A stretch of DNA of 64,000 nucleotides from Fibrobacter succinogenes. Lineage in GTDB: Bacteria; Fibrobacterota; Fibrobacteria; Fibrobacterales; Fibrobacteraceae. Shown here one piece after another: positions 1 to 7,555 of the stretch. Under the pieces are notes generated by a model that was given only the letters and a program-made list of their open reading frames with translations, made no database searches and was not told where the DNA came from. Positions within the stretch are counted from its first letter, which is position 1; each line of letters starts with the position of its first letter. Location of the stretch: NCBI GenBank assembly GCA_902762795.1, contig CACWPM010000017.1, positions 1 to 64,000 of the forward strand. The letters run 5' to 3'. The translations under genes and the position numbers were made by a program.

Positions 1-189
1 AAGGCTGAAGCAGAGCGCCAAAAAGCTGATGTTGAACATCAAAAGGCTGAAAACGCCAGAGCAGAATTGGCGCAGAGTCGGGATGACACAGAAGCTGTTC
101 TACGTGAAATGGGAATGTCCAACGAACAGATTGCTGAAATACATGCCAAATTAGAGGCACTTCGTCAAAGCAGACAGTCTCATGGATAA
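1..189 (+). CDS. C-terminal end of a coiled-coil protein (partial)
   Basis: Reading frame 1 is open from the window edge to a TAA at 187-189, giving 62 residues. The sequence is rich in Lys, Glu, Ala and Gln with AE(R/N)-type heptads, so a coiled coil is likely, followed by a short tail with the segment MGMSNEQIAEI. Tails of this kind occur at the C-terminus of Rpn-family PD-(D/E)XK nuclease/transposase-like proteins, and a member of that family is present at 30965. The catalytic part would lie outside the window, so the family assignment is a guess. That it is coding is supported by the continuous frame and amphipathic composition. Confidence 0.55.
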   Translation, partial: KAEAERQKADVEHQKAENARAELAQSRDDTEAVLREMGMSNEQIAEIHAKLEALRQSRQSHG

Positions 190-242
190 CGCTCTGAAGG
201 CGTTGAACATAGCTTTCGGAGTAGATATTTCTCTAGTCTTAT

Positions 243-270
243 CTAAGTTCTGAATTCTAAGTTTTGCCAA
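243..270. repeat. degenerate 7-bp tandem repeat (ctaagtt type)
   Basis: Four consecutive heptads are visible: ctaagtt, ctgaatt, ctaagtt, ttgccaa. The same words recur at 38011-38083. The array sits just upstream of a TATATT element at 277-282 and the gatC gene. Confidence 0.6.
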
Positions 271-308
271 CTTTTCTATATTGCATTCCGTAAATAAAAG
301 AGGTTTTT

Positions 309-590
309 ATGCTTGAACGTGAAGAAGTTTTGAAGCTCGCAAAGTTGTCTCGCCTGAGTATTGCAGAAGAAGATATTCCATCTATCAAGGGTCACTTGGA
401 CAAGATGCTCGATCATCTCGAAGCATTGAAGGCTTTGGACCTTTCGAACGTGGAACCGATGACCGCTGTCGAAAACGGCGCTACCATCCTCCGCGAAGAC
501 GTGCCGGTGCAGGGCTTTACGCTCGACCAGGCTTTTGCAAACGCTCCGGCAGTCGAGAACGACCACTTCGCCATCCCGAAGGTGATGTAG
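309..590 (+). CDS. gatC: Asp-tRNA(Asn)/Glu-tRNA(Gln) amidotransferase subunit C
   Basis: A 93-residue protein of the usual GatC length and layout. The N-terminal helix has the family pattern VLKLAKLSRLSIAEEDI, followed by a helix with LDKMLDHLEALKALDLSNVEPM and the typical ending TILREDVP. GatC stabilises GatA in the GatCAB complex, which converts mischarged Glu-tRNA(Gln) or Asp-tRNA(Asn) to the amide. The start at 309 follows an AGAGG ribosome site (299-303), and a TATATT -10-like box lies at 277-282. gatA and gatB are not next to it, so the complex must be encoded at separate loci. The assignment is confident. Confidence 0.93.
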   Translation: MLEREEVLKLAKLSRLSIAEEDIPSIKGHLDKMLDHLEALKALDLSNVEPMTAVENGATILREDVPVQGFTLDQAFANAPAVENDHFAIPKVM

Positions 591-722
591 TCGGCGCGCT
601 CATCCGCGTGCGTTTATTGCATTTCCGGCGCATTAGGCGCTTTATAGTTGGCGCTTGTGCCGAATTCCGCGTATCTCGTTACGCATCTTGTTTCGCTATT
701 AGTTCCGCATTTCGCTTTGAAC

Positions 723-1439
723 ATGGTCAGTTGCGTCGTTCCTGCCCGCATGGGCTCGTCCAGATTTCCGGGAAAACCCCTCCTGAAGCTCAACGGCAAG
801 GAGATGATTGTGCGTACCTTGGAACGTGCGCTTCTTGCGGATTGCTTTGAACATATCGTCTGTGCGACAGATAGCGCAGAAATCGAAGCTGTGGTCAAGG
901 CAGCCGGCTTTGACTGTGTGATGACTGGCGAATGTGCAACGGGTTCTGACCGCGTGGCCGATGCCGCCAGACAGCTCGGTCTTGACCTGGTCGTGAACCT
1001 TCAGGGCGACGAGCCGCTTGTAGAACCTTCGGTTCTCCGCGATGTCGCGAAAGAACTTGAGGAACACCCCGACAGCTGGGTGACGGTGGCATGCCCGCTG
1101 AATCCTGCTGAAGCTGAACTTAAAACTGTTGTCAAGGTGCTCGTTCGCGATGGTTTGGCTATCGACTTTACGCGGTCGGTGCCACCTGCGGATGCTGGCC
1201 GCTGGTTCCAGCACCAGGGCATTTACGCTTACTCCCGCGAAGCCCGCGACGAGTTTGCGTCGCTCCCGCAGAACAAAGTTGAGCTGGAACGCTCGCTGGA
1301 ACAGATGCGAATTTTAGGGCGCCGCCCGATCCGCGTAGTCCAGAGCGTTTATCCGAGCATTTCGGTGGATGTCCCTTCGGACGCAACCCACGTCGAGAAT
1401 ATTTTATTAGATCGTTTGCTATATCCTTTATCTAGATGA
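723..1439 (+). CDS. kdsB: 3-deoxy-manno-octulosonate cytidylyltransferase
   Basis: This enzyme activates KDO as CMP-KDO for lipopolysaccharide core synthesis in the cytoplasm. Family motifs are in order: PARMGSSRFPGKPL at the N-terminus (nucleotide binding), NLQGDEPLV (metal and CTP site), HQGIYAYSREA, LERSLEQMRIL and SVDVPSD near the end. The 238-residue length from the ATG at 723 fits the family. An in-frame ATG at 648 would add 25 residues unlike any KdsB, so it is rejected. No strong ribosome site is visible. The stop overlaps the next start (1436) by 4 bp, so the next gene is probably translationally coupled. Confidence 0.92.
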   Translation: MVSCVVPARMGSSRFPGKPLLKLNGKEMIVRTLERALLADCFEHIVCATDSAEIEAVVKAAGFDCVMTGECATGSDRVADAARQLGLDLVVNLQGDEPLVEPSVLRDVAKELEEHPDSWVTVACPLNPAEAELKTVVKVLVRDGLAIDFTRSVPPADAGRWFQHQGIYAYSREARDEFASLPQNKVELERSLEQMRILGRRPIRVVQSVYPSISVDVPSDATHVENILLDRLLYPLSR

Positions 1440-2011
1440 ACCTTTTTGAAAAGGCGATGAACTCATCTGAAAAGAGAATACTCAAACTTGCAATCATACT
1501 CTTTACCATAGGCTTGACCGTCCGCTACCTCCCGTGGGGGCTCCCGTCGATTGAAACGTTCGAAGTCGGTGATGCCGTTGTTGTCGCGAATGCACTGCCG
1601 GGAGAGACACTCGATTCTTCTAGGGTGAATCAAGAAAAAATTTTTTCACCAGAGCGTTTTTTGGCGGATTCCTTTGGTGGTGCAAATAAAATAAATGTTC
1701 CCGGTCCGCAAACCATGGACGTGACAGATTCCGGCGAACTGGCTCCTGCGGAACGTGGATTTTTGTCGAGAGAAAAGGGGGCGGATTTCCCTAAAAAACA
1801 CAAAAAAAAGGTTGAACTACCGCTCCATATAAACAGTGCGAGCATCGAAGATTTGTGTGCGTTAAAGGGGGTCGGTCCAAAGCTTGCGGAGAAGATTATT
1901 GTGCGCAGGAACACGTTTGGACCCTTCAAAGGCCCCTCGGACCTCAAAAAAGTGCATGGAATTGGAAAGAAAAAAATTGAAAACATGTTACAATCGATAA
2001 TTTTTGATTAG
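1436..2011 (+). CDS. ComEA-like helix-hairpin-helix DNA-binding protein
   Basis: A 191-residue protein with one predicted membrane segment near residues 15-33, a low-complexity middle, and a C-terminal double helix-hairpin-helix. The C-terminal part begins with INSASIEDLCALKGVGPKLAEKI and contains GIGKKKIENML, the typical ComEA/competence arrangement. ComEA proteins bind incoming DNA at the inner membrane during transformation. An alternative start is the ATG at 1457. The gene overlaps kdsB by 4 bp and precedes a PilM/PilN-like pair, so a DNA-uptake or pilus context is plausible but inferred. Confidence 0.75.
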   Translation: MNLFEKAMNSSEKRILKLAIILFTIGLTVRYLPWGLPSIETFEVGDAVVVANALPGETLDSSRVNQEKIFSPERFLADSFGGANKINVPGPQTMDVTDSGELAPAERGFLSREKGADFPKKHKKKVELPLHINSASIEDLCALKGVGPKLAEKIIVRRNTFGPFKGPSDLKKVHGIGKKKIENMLQSIIFD

Positions 2012-2043
2012 TTTTAGGAAGAAAACTTTACATAAGTATATAT

Positions 2044-2955
2044 ATGAGCGATTCAAAGTTATACCTAGGTGTTGAAGTCGGCGACCACTATATGAAGGTC
2101 GCTCTCGTGGACGCTTCTGCAAAGAAGATTGTCAAGGTGGCTGTCCTCCCGGTGGAGTGCAACCCCATTTACGATATTTTCCTATTTGAAAGCACGCTCC
2201 AGTTATGGATCGATGAAAATGAAATTAAGGATATTGTTGCGACTTCTGTCACCGTTCCTGCCAAAATGTCTATAATCCGCAAGGTCTATGTACCGCAAGA
2301 AGCTGTTGCCAACAAGGCTCAGTATTTGAAGTGGTACATGGAACTTTTCACCAACGCCGATGTGGATGCTTACATTGTCGATTCCAAGACGTTGAGTGGC
2401 GATGATTCGTTGGGTTATAATGAACTGGTGATGGCCGTTCGTAAGGAATGGGTCGATGCTTTGCGTAAGGGCTTCCGCTCCCGTATGCTTGCGCCGAAGT
2501 CCTTGGAAGTCGACGTCTTATCTCTGATGAACGTGATGGATGTCGGCGAAAAGATCAAGGATGCTGTTTGCGTCGTGAAGGCGGACTTTGACGGAGTGAC
2601 GCTTGCTTGGATGCGTCGCGACGAACTTCTCGCTTTGCGCTGCGTTTCGACTCTATCGATGGTCGGAAAAACTGCAGATGCCGCTTACCCGATCCTTGCA
2701 GATGAAATTGTTGAGCAGATGAAGTTGGCGGAGTCTGAAAATGCCATCAATGGTGTAATCGATGTCCGTTTGTGTGGTGAAATGGCGACGGAAGATTCTT
2801 TTGTCGATTTTCTCATTCAAAAGTTGAGCGGTTACAATGTATCTTTGATAAAGTCTTTTTCTCAGCTTCAGTCTGACCGAAGTGTTGACCCCATTAACAT
2901 GATTTATTGTGTCGGCGCCGTTGGTGCTGCCTTGAATCAGATGGAGGGTGTATGA
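2044..2955 (+). CDS. PilM-like actin-fold (ASKHA) protein
   Basis: A 303-residue soluble protein starting KLYLGVEVGDHYMKVALVDA, the phosphate-1 loop style of actin-fold proteins of the PilM/FtsA group. A later segment, VVKADFDGVTLAWMRRDELLALRCV, is the second-lobe counterpart, and the end (INMIYCVGAVGAAL) fits the adenosine-contact helix. PilM is the cytoplasmic ring component of type IV pilus or type II secretion inner-membrane platforms and binds the N-terminus of PilN. The next gene overlaps by 4 bp and encodes a bitopic membrane protein, as expected for PilM followed by PilN/O. No pilin or secretin gene is in the window, so the assembled machine is unknown. Confidence 0.6.
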   Translation: MSDSKLYLGVEVGDHYMKVALVDASAKKIVKVAVLPVECNPIYDIFLFESTLQLWIDENEIKDIVATSVTVPAKMSIIRKVYVPQEAVANKAQYLKWYMELFTNADVDAYIVDSKTLSGDDSLGYNELVMAVRKEWVDALRKGFRSRMLAPKSLEVDVLSLMNVMDVGEKIKDAVCVVKADFDGVTLAWMRRDELLALRCVSTLSMVGKTADAAYPILADEIVEQMKLAESENAINGVIDVRLCGEMATEDSFVDFLIQKLSGYNVSLIKSFSQLQSDRSVDPINMIYCVGAVGAALNQMEGV

Positions 2956-3947
2956 TTCACATGAACCTTATTGCGGTGGCGGAAAAAAATTCTACCATCG
3001 GTAGTGTTTCCCAGCATCTGCACGTGACGAATGTTGCCGATGTGGAACGCCGCTACAGGAAAAAATATTTGACGATTGCCGTTGCCGCGTTGTTTGCTGT
3101 AGTTGCCTTTAGTTGCTTCTTGAGCATTCGTGGCAGCGTTCCTGCTGCGTTGGATGGTGTTCTCCCGCAAGCTTATCTGGATTTGCTCGGAGTGAAGAGT
3201 AATGCTCCGGTCAAGCCAACGGCCCCTGCCAGTCCGACTCCCGAACAAATTGCCCAACAACAGGAAGCTATGGCGAAGGCTCGCGCGGCCATGTCCGTCA
3301 AGGAAATTGTCGGTGAGATTAAACCGCAAGTGCTGTTTAATAACAAACGAACGGGTTACGGTAGCTATTTGCCACTAGAAAAGTTATCGTTCCAGAAAAC
3401 GTCCTTGGCGCAGTTCATGTCGTTCCTCAATACGGCTGTTCCAGACGATATCGGATTTTCGGAATGTGTGTACCAGGCGCCGAACTACTATTACCTCCGC
3501 GGTATTGCAATGAAGGCTTCCTCGCAGCATACGTTGATGGATAGGCTTAAGGCGGTGAGCAAGCAGTTCCAGACTCCGATAGCCTCTGAAGCGGCAACCG
3601 AAGTAGCTGTGTTTGGACAGTTCACTGTTCCGCAGGTGCGCCTCGATGCCGTGCGCAGTTTTGTTCCTGCCGCTGAAATTGCAGCTGAAGTCAAGGCGTT
3701 CAAGGCGCTAGCTTCTACGAACAAGGTGCAACTGAAGGGACTGGAAAAGCCGGTTGTCGAAGATCTTGGTGTATACAAACGTTATGCGTACAACGTGACG
3801 ACAACGGCTGACTTTGCCGACTTGCTGAACTTCTATAATGTATTTGCAAATTCAACGATTCGCATGGGTATCCCGAAAGCAGACCTTCGGTTTGCGAAAA
3901 AGTATCTAGTTACGAACATGCGTGTCGAAATGTTTGTTCTCCGCTAG
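2952..3947 (+). CDS. PilN/PilO-like bitopic membrane protein
   Basis: From the ATG at 2952, which overlaps the previous stop as ATGA, the protein has 331 residues. A short cytoplasmic N-terminus of about 38 residues ends in basic RRYRKKY, followed by one membrane helix (LTIAVAALFAVVAFSCFLSI). An Ala/Pro/Gln-rich linker and a periplasmic alpha/beta domain follow. This matches the topology of the PilN/PilO or GspL/M family, in which the cytoplasmic tail docks on PilM. Sequence similarity is weak, so the call rests on topology and coupling. A start at 2961 (second Met) is also possible. Confidence 0.5.
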   Translation: MIHMNLIAVAEKNSTIGSVSQHLHVTNVADVERRYRKKYLTIAVAALFAVVAFSCFLSIRGSVPAALDGVLPQAYLDLLGVKSNAPVKPTAPASPTPEQIAQQQEAMAKARAAMSVKEIVGEIKPQVLFNNKRTGYGSYLPLEKLSFQKTSLAQFMSFLNTAVPDDIGFSECVYQAPNYYYLRGIAMKASSQHTLMDRLKAVSKQFQTPIASEAATEVAVFGQFTVPQVRLDAVRSFVPAAEIAAEVKAFKALASTNKVQLKGLEKPVVEDLGVYKRYAYNVTTTADFADLLNFYNVFANSTIRMGIPKADLRFAKKYLVTNMRVEMFVLR

Positions 3948-3948
3948 T

Positions 3949-4491
3949 ATGCCTATTCGTATTACTGGCGGTTTGCTAAGGGGACGCAACATCGAGTCCC
4001 CGGATTCCATGAAAACGCGTCCAACGGCTTCCCGTACAAGGGAAGCTCTCTTTAATATTTTGCAGGGCGTCGAAGGGTTCCGAATGCTAGACCTTTTTGC
4101 CGGGAGCGGCATCATGGGGCTTGAGGCTTTGAGCCGCGGGGCTGCAAGTGTGACTGCAGTGGAACTTGCGCGCGTGCAGGCGAAGATGATTGAGCGTTCG
4201 TACAAGGCGGTTGGCATGGATTCCAGACTTAGGCTCTTGGAAACGAATGTCTTGACTTTGAAAAAGGAAGTTGCCTGTGTTGATGGCGGCTTCGATTTGA
4301 TATATGCGGACCCTCCGTTCAAGGACATGGATTACCCTGACTTGCGACCGTTTGTCGATTGGCTGAACCCTGGCGGTGTGGCTGTTTTTGAGGCTCCAAG
4401 CCGCAAGTTGCCCGAGTGGGCGAAGGATGAAGAGTTCCAGGGACAAGTTCGCCGCTATGGCGAGTCGTCGCTGATAATTTTTAGGGATTAG
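3949..4491 (+). CDS. rsmD: 16S rRNA (guanine-966-N2)-methyltransferase
   Basis: A 180-residue RsmD. The start MPIRITGGLLRGRNIESP is diagnostic, the SAM-binding loop is MLDLFAGSGIMGLEALSRGA, and the catalytic (D/N)PP(F/Y) motif appears as YADPPFKDMDY. RsmD methylates G966 of 16S rRNA on the assembled 30S subunit. The ATG at 3949 lies 1 bp after the preceding stop; an upstream in-frame codon at 3922 would only add non-homologous residues. The last three codons and stop (FRD, TAG at 4489-4491) lie in a TTAGGGATTAGG repeat tract, so the C-terminus has probably been rewritten by repeat DNA. rsmD next to coaD is a common gene order. Confidence 0.92.
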   Translation: MPIRITGGLLRGRNIESPDSMKTRPTASRTREALFNILQGVEGFRMLDLFAGSGIMGLEALSRGAASVTAVELARVQAKMIERSYKAVGMDSRLRLLETNVLTLKKEVACVDGGFDLIYADPPFKDMDYPDLRPFVDWLNPGGVAVFEAPSRKLPEWAKDEEFQGQVRRYGESSLIIFRD

Positions 4492-4587
4492 GTTATAGGT
4501 CTTAGGTATAGTTACTTCGCTACGCGCATCTGTAAAGGAGCGTCGGTGCAGCGATTATTTACCTAATCCTTAACACCTATTGCCTGG
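4480..4587. repeat. inverted pair of degenerate heptad repeats between rsmD and coaD
   Basis: The left part reads ttaggga, ttaggtt, ataggtc, ttaggta. The right part (4562-4587) reads cctaatc, cttaaca, cctattg, cctgg, which is its approximate reverse complement. A 50-base centre contains TTCGCTACGCGCATC. A second TAGG/CCTA copy with the same polarity lies at 35585-35711. The array overlaps the end of rsmD. Confidence 0.6.
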
Positions 4588-4627
4588 TACCTCTTTCTTC
4601 CGTTTGCATTTTTGTAAATTATACCAT

Positions 4628-5227
4628 ATGGTGTTGAAGTTGAAAACACAGAATAAAACGGTGGTGGAGGATGGTCGCGGTGCAAAATCATGCGAACGTC
4701 GTGTAGCGGTGTTTGCAGGCTCTTTCGACCCGTTTACGGTTGGTCATCTTGACCTTGTAAAACGCGCCACAGGCATTTTTGATTCCTTGATTGTACTTGT
4801 TGCCCAGAACGCAAACAAGAAAAACTTGTTTGACGCCGAAACGCGCAAGGCTATGGTGGAGGCTGCTGTTTCCGAAATCCCGAATGTATCGGTCGTTGTT
4901 CACGGCGGGCTGACCGTCGATTTCATGAAGACTGTCGGGGCGCATTACCTTGTGCGGGGAATTCGCAATGCTGCCGACTTGGATGCCGAACAGGCCGTTG
5001 CTTGGAACAACAGGGTCATTTACGGAGAGAAGGGGAATATCGAAACTGTGCTTTTGCTCAGCGCCCAGGAACATCTTGTGGTGAGCAGTTCCCTTGTGCG
5101 AGAGCTCCTCAAGTGTGGAGCTTCCAAAACTGCAGATGAACGAAAAGCTATTCTTTCCAAGTATGTTCCGAAAAATATGGTATCAATGCTTTTAAAAAGG
5201 TTTAGGGAGGATTATGAAACCGTTTAA
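4628..5227 (+). CDS. coaD: pantetheine-phosphate adenylyltransferase
   Basis: CoaD transfers AMP from ATP to 4'-phosphopantetheine in coenzyme A synthesis. The nucleotidyl-transferase motif is AGSFDPFTVGHLDL, the substrate loop is LVRGIRNAADLDAE, and the C-terminal VVSSSLVRELL matches the ISSTxVRE box. The protein has 199 residues from the ATG at 4628, longer than the usual 160, because of a basic 22-residue N-terminal extension and a longer tail. The region before the gene contains TTTGCATTTTTGTAAATTATA, a plausible promoter (about 4603-4623). A start further upstream at 4580 is unlikely. The gene overlaps the next start (5214) by 14 bp. Confidence 0.92.
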   Translation: MVLKLKTQNKTVVEDGRGAKSCERRVAVFAGSFDPFTVGHLDLVKRATGIFDSLIVLVAQNANKKNLFDAETRKAMVEAAVSEIPNVSVVVHGGLTVDFMKTVGAHYLVRGIRNAADLDAEQAVAWNNRVIYGEKGNIETVLLLSAQEHLVVSSSLVRELLKCGASKTADERKAILSKYVPKNMVSMLLKRFREDYETV

Positions 5228-6110
5228 ATATTTGTCTAGTGCGTTGCGGTTCTTGTTGCTTGCCAATGCCGCTGTTTTTATCATCGCTTTTTTGGGACGT
5301 GGGCTGGAAGTTGACTTTGGGGCGGGTTACGGAACTCTGACGGATTACATCAGTTACTATGGTTCTTTTATGCCTAGGGTGCCGCTAGAACTTTGGCGTT
5401 ACGTGACATACATGTTCATCCATTTCGACTTTATGCATTTCTTCTTCAATATGCTCATGCTTTGGATGTTCGGTGCCGAAGTTGCCGAGTGGATGGGGTC
5501 GCGTCATTTTGTCTCGATGTACTTTTTCTGCGGTATTTTTGCGGCGTTGTTCAGTTTTTTCATGTGCCTGCTCGGGCTTACGAACAATCCGATTATCGGT
5601 GCGTCGGGGGCTTTAATGGGCGTTTTTGTCGCCTATTACAAGTTTTTCCCGGATCGTGTTATTCTCATGTTCTTTATCATTCCGATGAAGATTAGACATG
5701 CTATGTGGGTGATGATTGCGCTTGATATCCTTTTTGCAAATTCGGGTGATATGATTGCGCATTTCGCTCACTTGGGCGGTGTCGTGGCCGGATTCCTTTA
5801 CATGGCTGTTTACCAGAACGGATCTAAAGTCATTTACGATTCCCCGCTTTCGGGTGTTTTCCGTCTGTTCTCTAGCCATCCAGAAAGGTTTCGTCGAAGC
5901 CGTTCGTCGAGTTCCCGTTCTTATGAAAAAGATAGTGTCGAAGAACCGGAAGTTCTCGAAGGTGAAGTTTTTTACATGAATGAACAGAAACGCATGGACG
6001 ATATCTTGAGGAAAGTGGAGCGCGAAGGCATCCAGTCCTTGAGTGAATCGGAACGTGAATTTTTATTGAAAGCGGGCGACAAGTTGCGTCGCCGTCGTGG
6101 AGGATTCTAA
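5214..6110 (+). CDS. rhomboid family intramembrane serine protease
   Basis: A 298-residue polytopic protein. The rhomboid core has the L1-loop WRYVTYMFIHFDFMHFFFNM, the catalytic serine in GASGA (Ser131) and the catalytic histidine in AHFAHLGG (His186). About six membrane helices fill residues 12-205. The C-terminal 95 residues are hydrophilic and end in a conserved acidic/basic helix seen in bacterial rhomboids with a cytosolic tail (MDDILRKVEREGIQSLSESEREFL). The substrate is unknown. The start is set by a GGGAGG ribosome site 4-9 bp upstream, and the gene overlaps coaD. Confidence 0.9.
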   Translation: MKPFKYLSSALRFLLLANAAVFIIAFLGRGLEVDFGAGYGTLTDYISYYGSFMPRVPLELWRYVTYMFIHFDFMHFFFNMLMLWMFGAEVAEWMGSRHFVSMYFFCGIFAALFSFFMCLLGLTNNPIIGASGALMGVFVAYYKFFPDRVILMFFIIPMKIRHAMWVMIALDILFANSGDMIAHFAHLGGVVAGFLYMAVYQNGSKVIYDSPLSGVFRLFSSHPERFRRSRSSSSRSYEKDSVEEPEVLEGEVFYMNEQKRMDDILRKVEREGIQSLSESEREFLLKAGDKLRRRRGGF

Positions 6111-7069
6111 TGAAGAAAGTTCTTGGTATGGGTGCAGCCCTTGTCGATATTTTGGCTAACGTAAGCGATGAATGGATTGCAGCTCAGGGTGTGCAGAAGG
6201 GCGGCATGAACATGGTCGATTGGCCGCAGATGGAAAAGTTTTTGAGGGCGCTCGACAATCCGATACGCGTGCCGGGCGGATCCACTTGCAATACGATGGT
6301 CGGTCTTTCCCGCTTGCATGGCAAGGCTGCTTTTATCAGTAAAATTGGCGATGACGAACTGGGCAAGCTTTTTCAGGAGCATTTGAAGAATAACGGTGTG
6401 GAATCGAAACTCGGGATGAGCGATGTCGCGACGGGCTGTGTGTTCTCTGCCGTGACGCCGGATGCACAGCGTTCGATGTGGACGTATCTCGGCGCGTCTG
6501 ATTTCCTCGGCTCAGATGACTTTACACCGGCGCTCTATGACGATGTGGGTCTCCTCTATGCCGAAGGCTATCGTGCTTTCAATGGCGAGTGCTTCAAGAA
6601 GTCGTTTACTTTGGCGCGCAGCCTCGGTGTCGAAACGGCGCTTGACTTTAGCTCGTTCGGCGTGGTTGAAGCCTGCCGCAAGCTTTTCGATGAGCTTTTC
6701 GAAAACAAGATGATCGATATCATTATCGCTAATGAAGACGAAGCTTTTGCATATGCGGGCGTCAAGGAAGAAGATGCTCTCGAGGTCCTTGCGAAAAAGG
6801 CGAAAGTCGCAGTCGTGAAAATTGGCAAGCGCGGCGCCTTGATTGCGAAGGATGGCGTTGTCACTCGCGTGTCGGCGGGGGCCGCAAAGGCAATCGATAC
6901 GACGGGCGCTGGCGATCTCTGGGCATCGGGCTTCCTGTACGGTTACATGAATGGCTGGGATATGGAACGCTCGGGCAAGCTCGGTAGCATCGTCTCGAAC
7001 GAAGTTGTTCAGGTCATGGGTGCGCAAATTCCAGAAGAAGGTTGGCAGCGCATCTACGCGCAGATGTAG
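6110..7069 (+). CDS. PfkB/ribokinase family sugar or nucleoside kinase
   Basis: A 319-residue kinase. It has an N-terminal sugar-binding region with PGGSTCNTMVGLSRLHG and IGDDELGKLF, the middle IIANEDEAFAY typical of the family, and the ATP/anion-hole signature DTTGAGDLWASGFLYG with the catalytic Asp in GAGD. The closest style is the adenosine-kinase/ribokinase-like group found in Bacteroidetes and Fibrobacter genomes. The substrate cannot be told from sequence. It overlaps the rhomboid stop (TAATG), so the two are co-translated. Confidence 0.85.
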   Translation: MKKVLGMGAALVDILANVSDEWIAAQGVQKGGMNMVDWPQMEKFLRALDNPIRVPGGSTCNTMVGLSRLHGKAAFISKIGDDELGKLFQEHLKNNGVESKLGMSDVATGCVFSAVTPDAQRSMWTYLGASDFLGSDDFTPALYDDVGLLYAEGYRAFNGECFKKSFTLARSLGVETALDFSSFGVVEACRKLFDELFENKMIDIIIANEDEAFAYAGVKEEDALEVLAKKAKVAVVKIGKRGALIAKDGVVTRVSAGAAKAIDTTGAGDLWASGFLYGYMNGWDMERSGKLGSIVSNEVVQVMGAQIPEEGWQRIYAQM

Positions 7070-7080
7070 TTAGAGGTTAT

Positions 7081-7524
7081 ATGGTTTCTTTTGTTCGATC
7101 TCTTGTGAAGTCGTGGATTTTATTTGTTCTCTTTTTTGCCGGATTGGTTTTTTCCGCTGAAAATACTGCGGGCTCGATAGAAAAGGCGGAACTTGTCGCG
7201 GAACTTGCTGAACGCGATAGCGTGATGGCAATCCGTGATAGTGCATGTACTGTAGAAAAACAGTCTTTGCGGTCCGATCTTGAACTTGAAAGAGCCAAGT
7301 GTGAAAACTGGGAACAGAGTTACAACACTCTCAAGAAGAACAACGAAACTTGCGCCAAGGCGCTGAGCATTGCTGTGCAGGCTACTCAGGAACAGCAGGA
7401 AAAGCAGAAAGCCAAGGAAGAAAAAGCCAAAGAGGAAGAAAAAAGTGATGTAGTGAAGCAGTCGGCATCGATGCTTGGTAGTTTTGGACTTGGAATGCTT
7501 ATCATGTGGCTTATTATGAATTAA
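7081..7524 (+). CDS. small membrane-anchored coiled-coil protein, function unknown
   Basis: From the ATG at 7081 the protein has 147 residues. An N-terminal hydrophobic segment (ILFVLFFAGLVFSA) looks like a signal peptide or anchor. A long charged coiled coil with Glu/Lys/Ala heptads and two cysteines follows, and a C-terminal hydrophobic helix (LGSFGLGMLIMWLIMN) ends the chain. The start follows an AGAGG ribosome site 12 bp after the kinase stop. I do not recognise the family. Confidence 0.7.
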   Translation: MVSFVRSLVKSWILFVLFFAGLVFSAENTAGSIEKAELVAELAERDSVMAIRDSACTVEKQSLRSDLELERAKCENWEQSYNTLKKNNETCAKALSIAVQATQEQQEKQKAKEEKAKEEEKSDVVKQSASMLGSFGLGMLIMWLIMN

Positions 7525-7555
7525 TTAACCGCGACTATGTCGCATGGGGGTCGAA

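Noticed and set aside
648-722. Longer N-terminus for KdsB
   Set aside because: The 25 extra residues are not found in the family, and the conserved PARMGSSRFPGKPL should be at the N-terminus.
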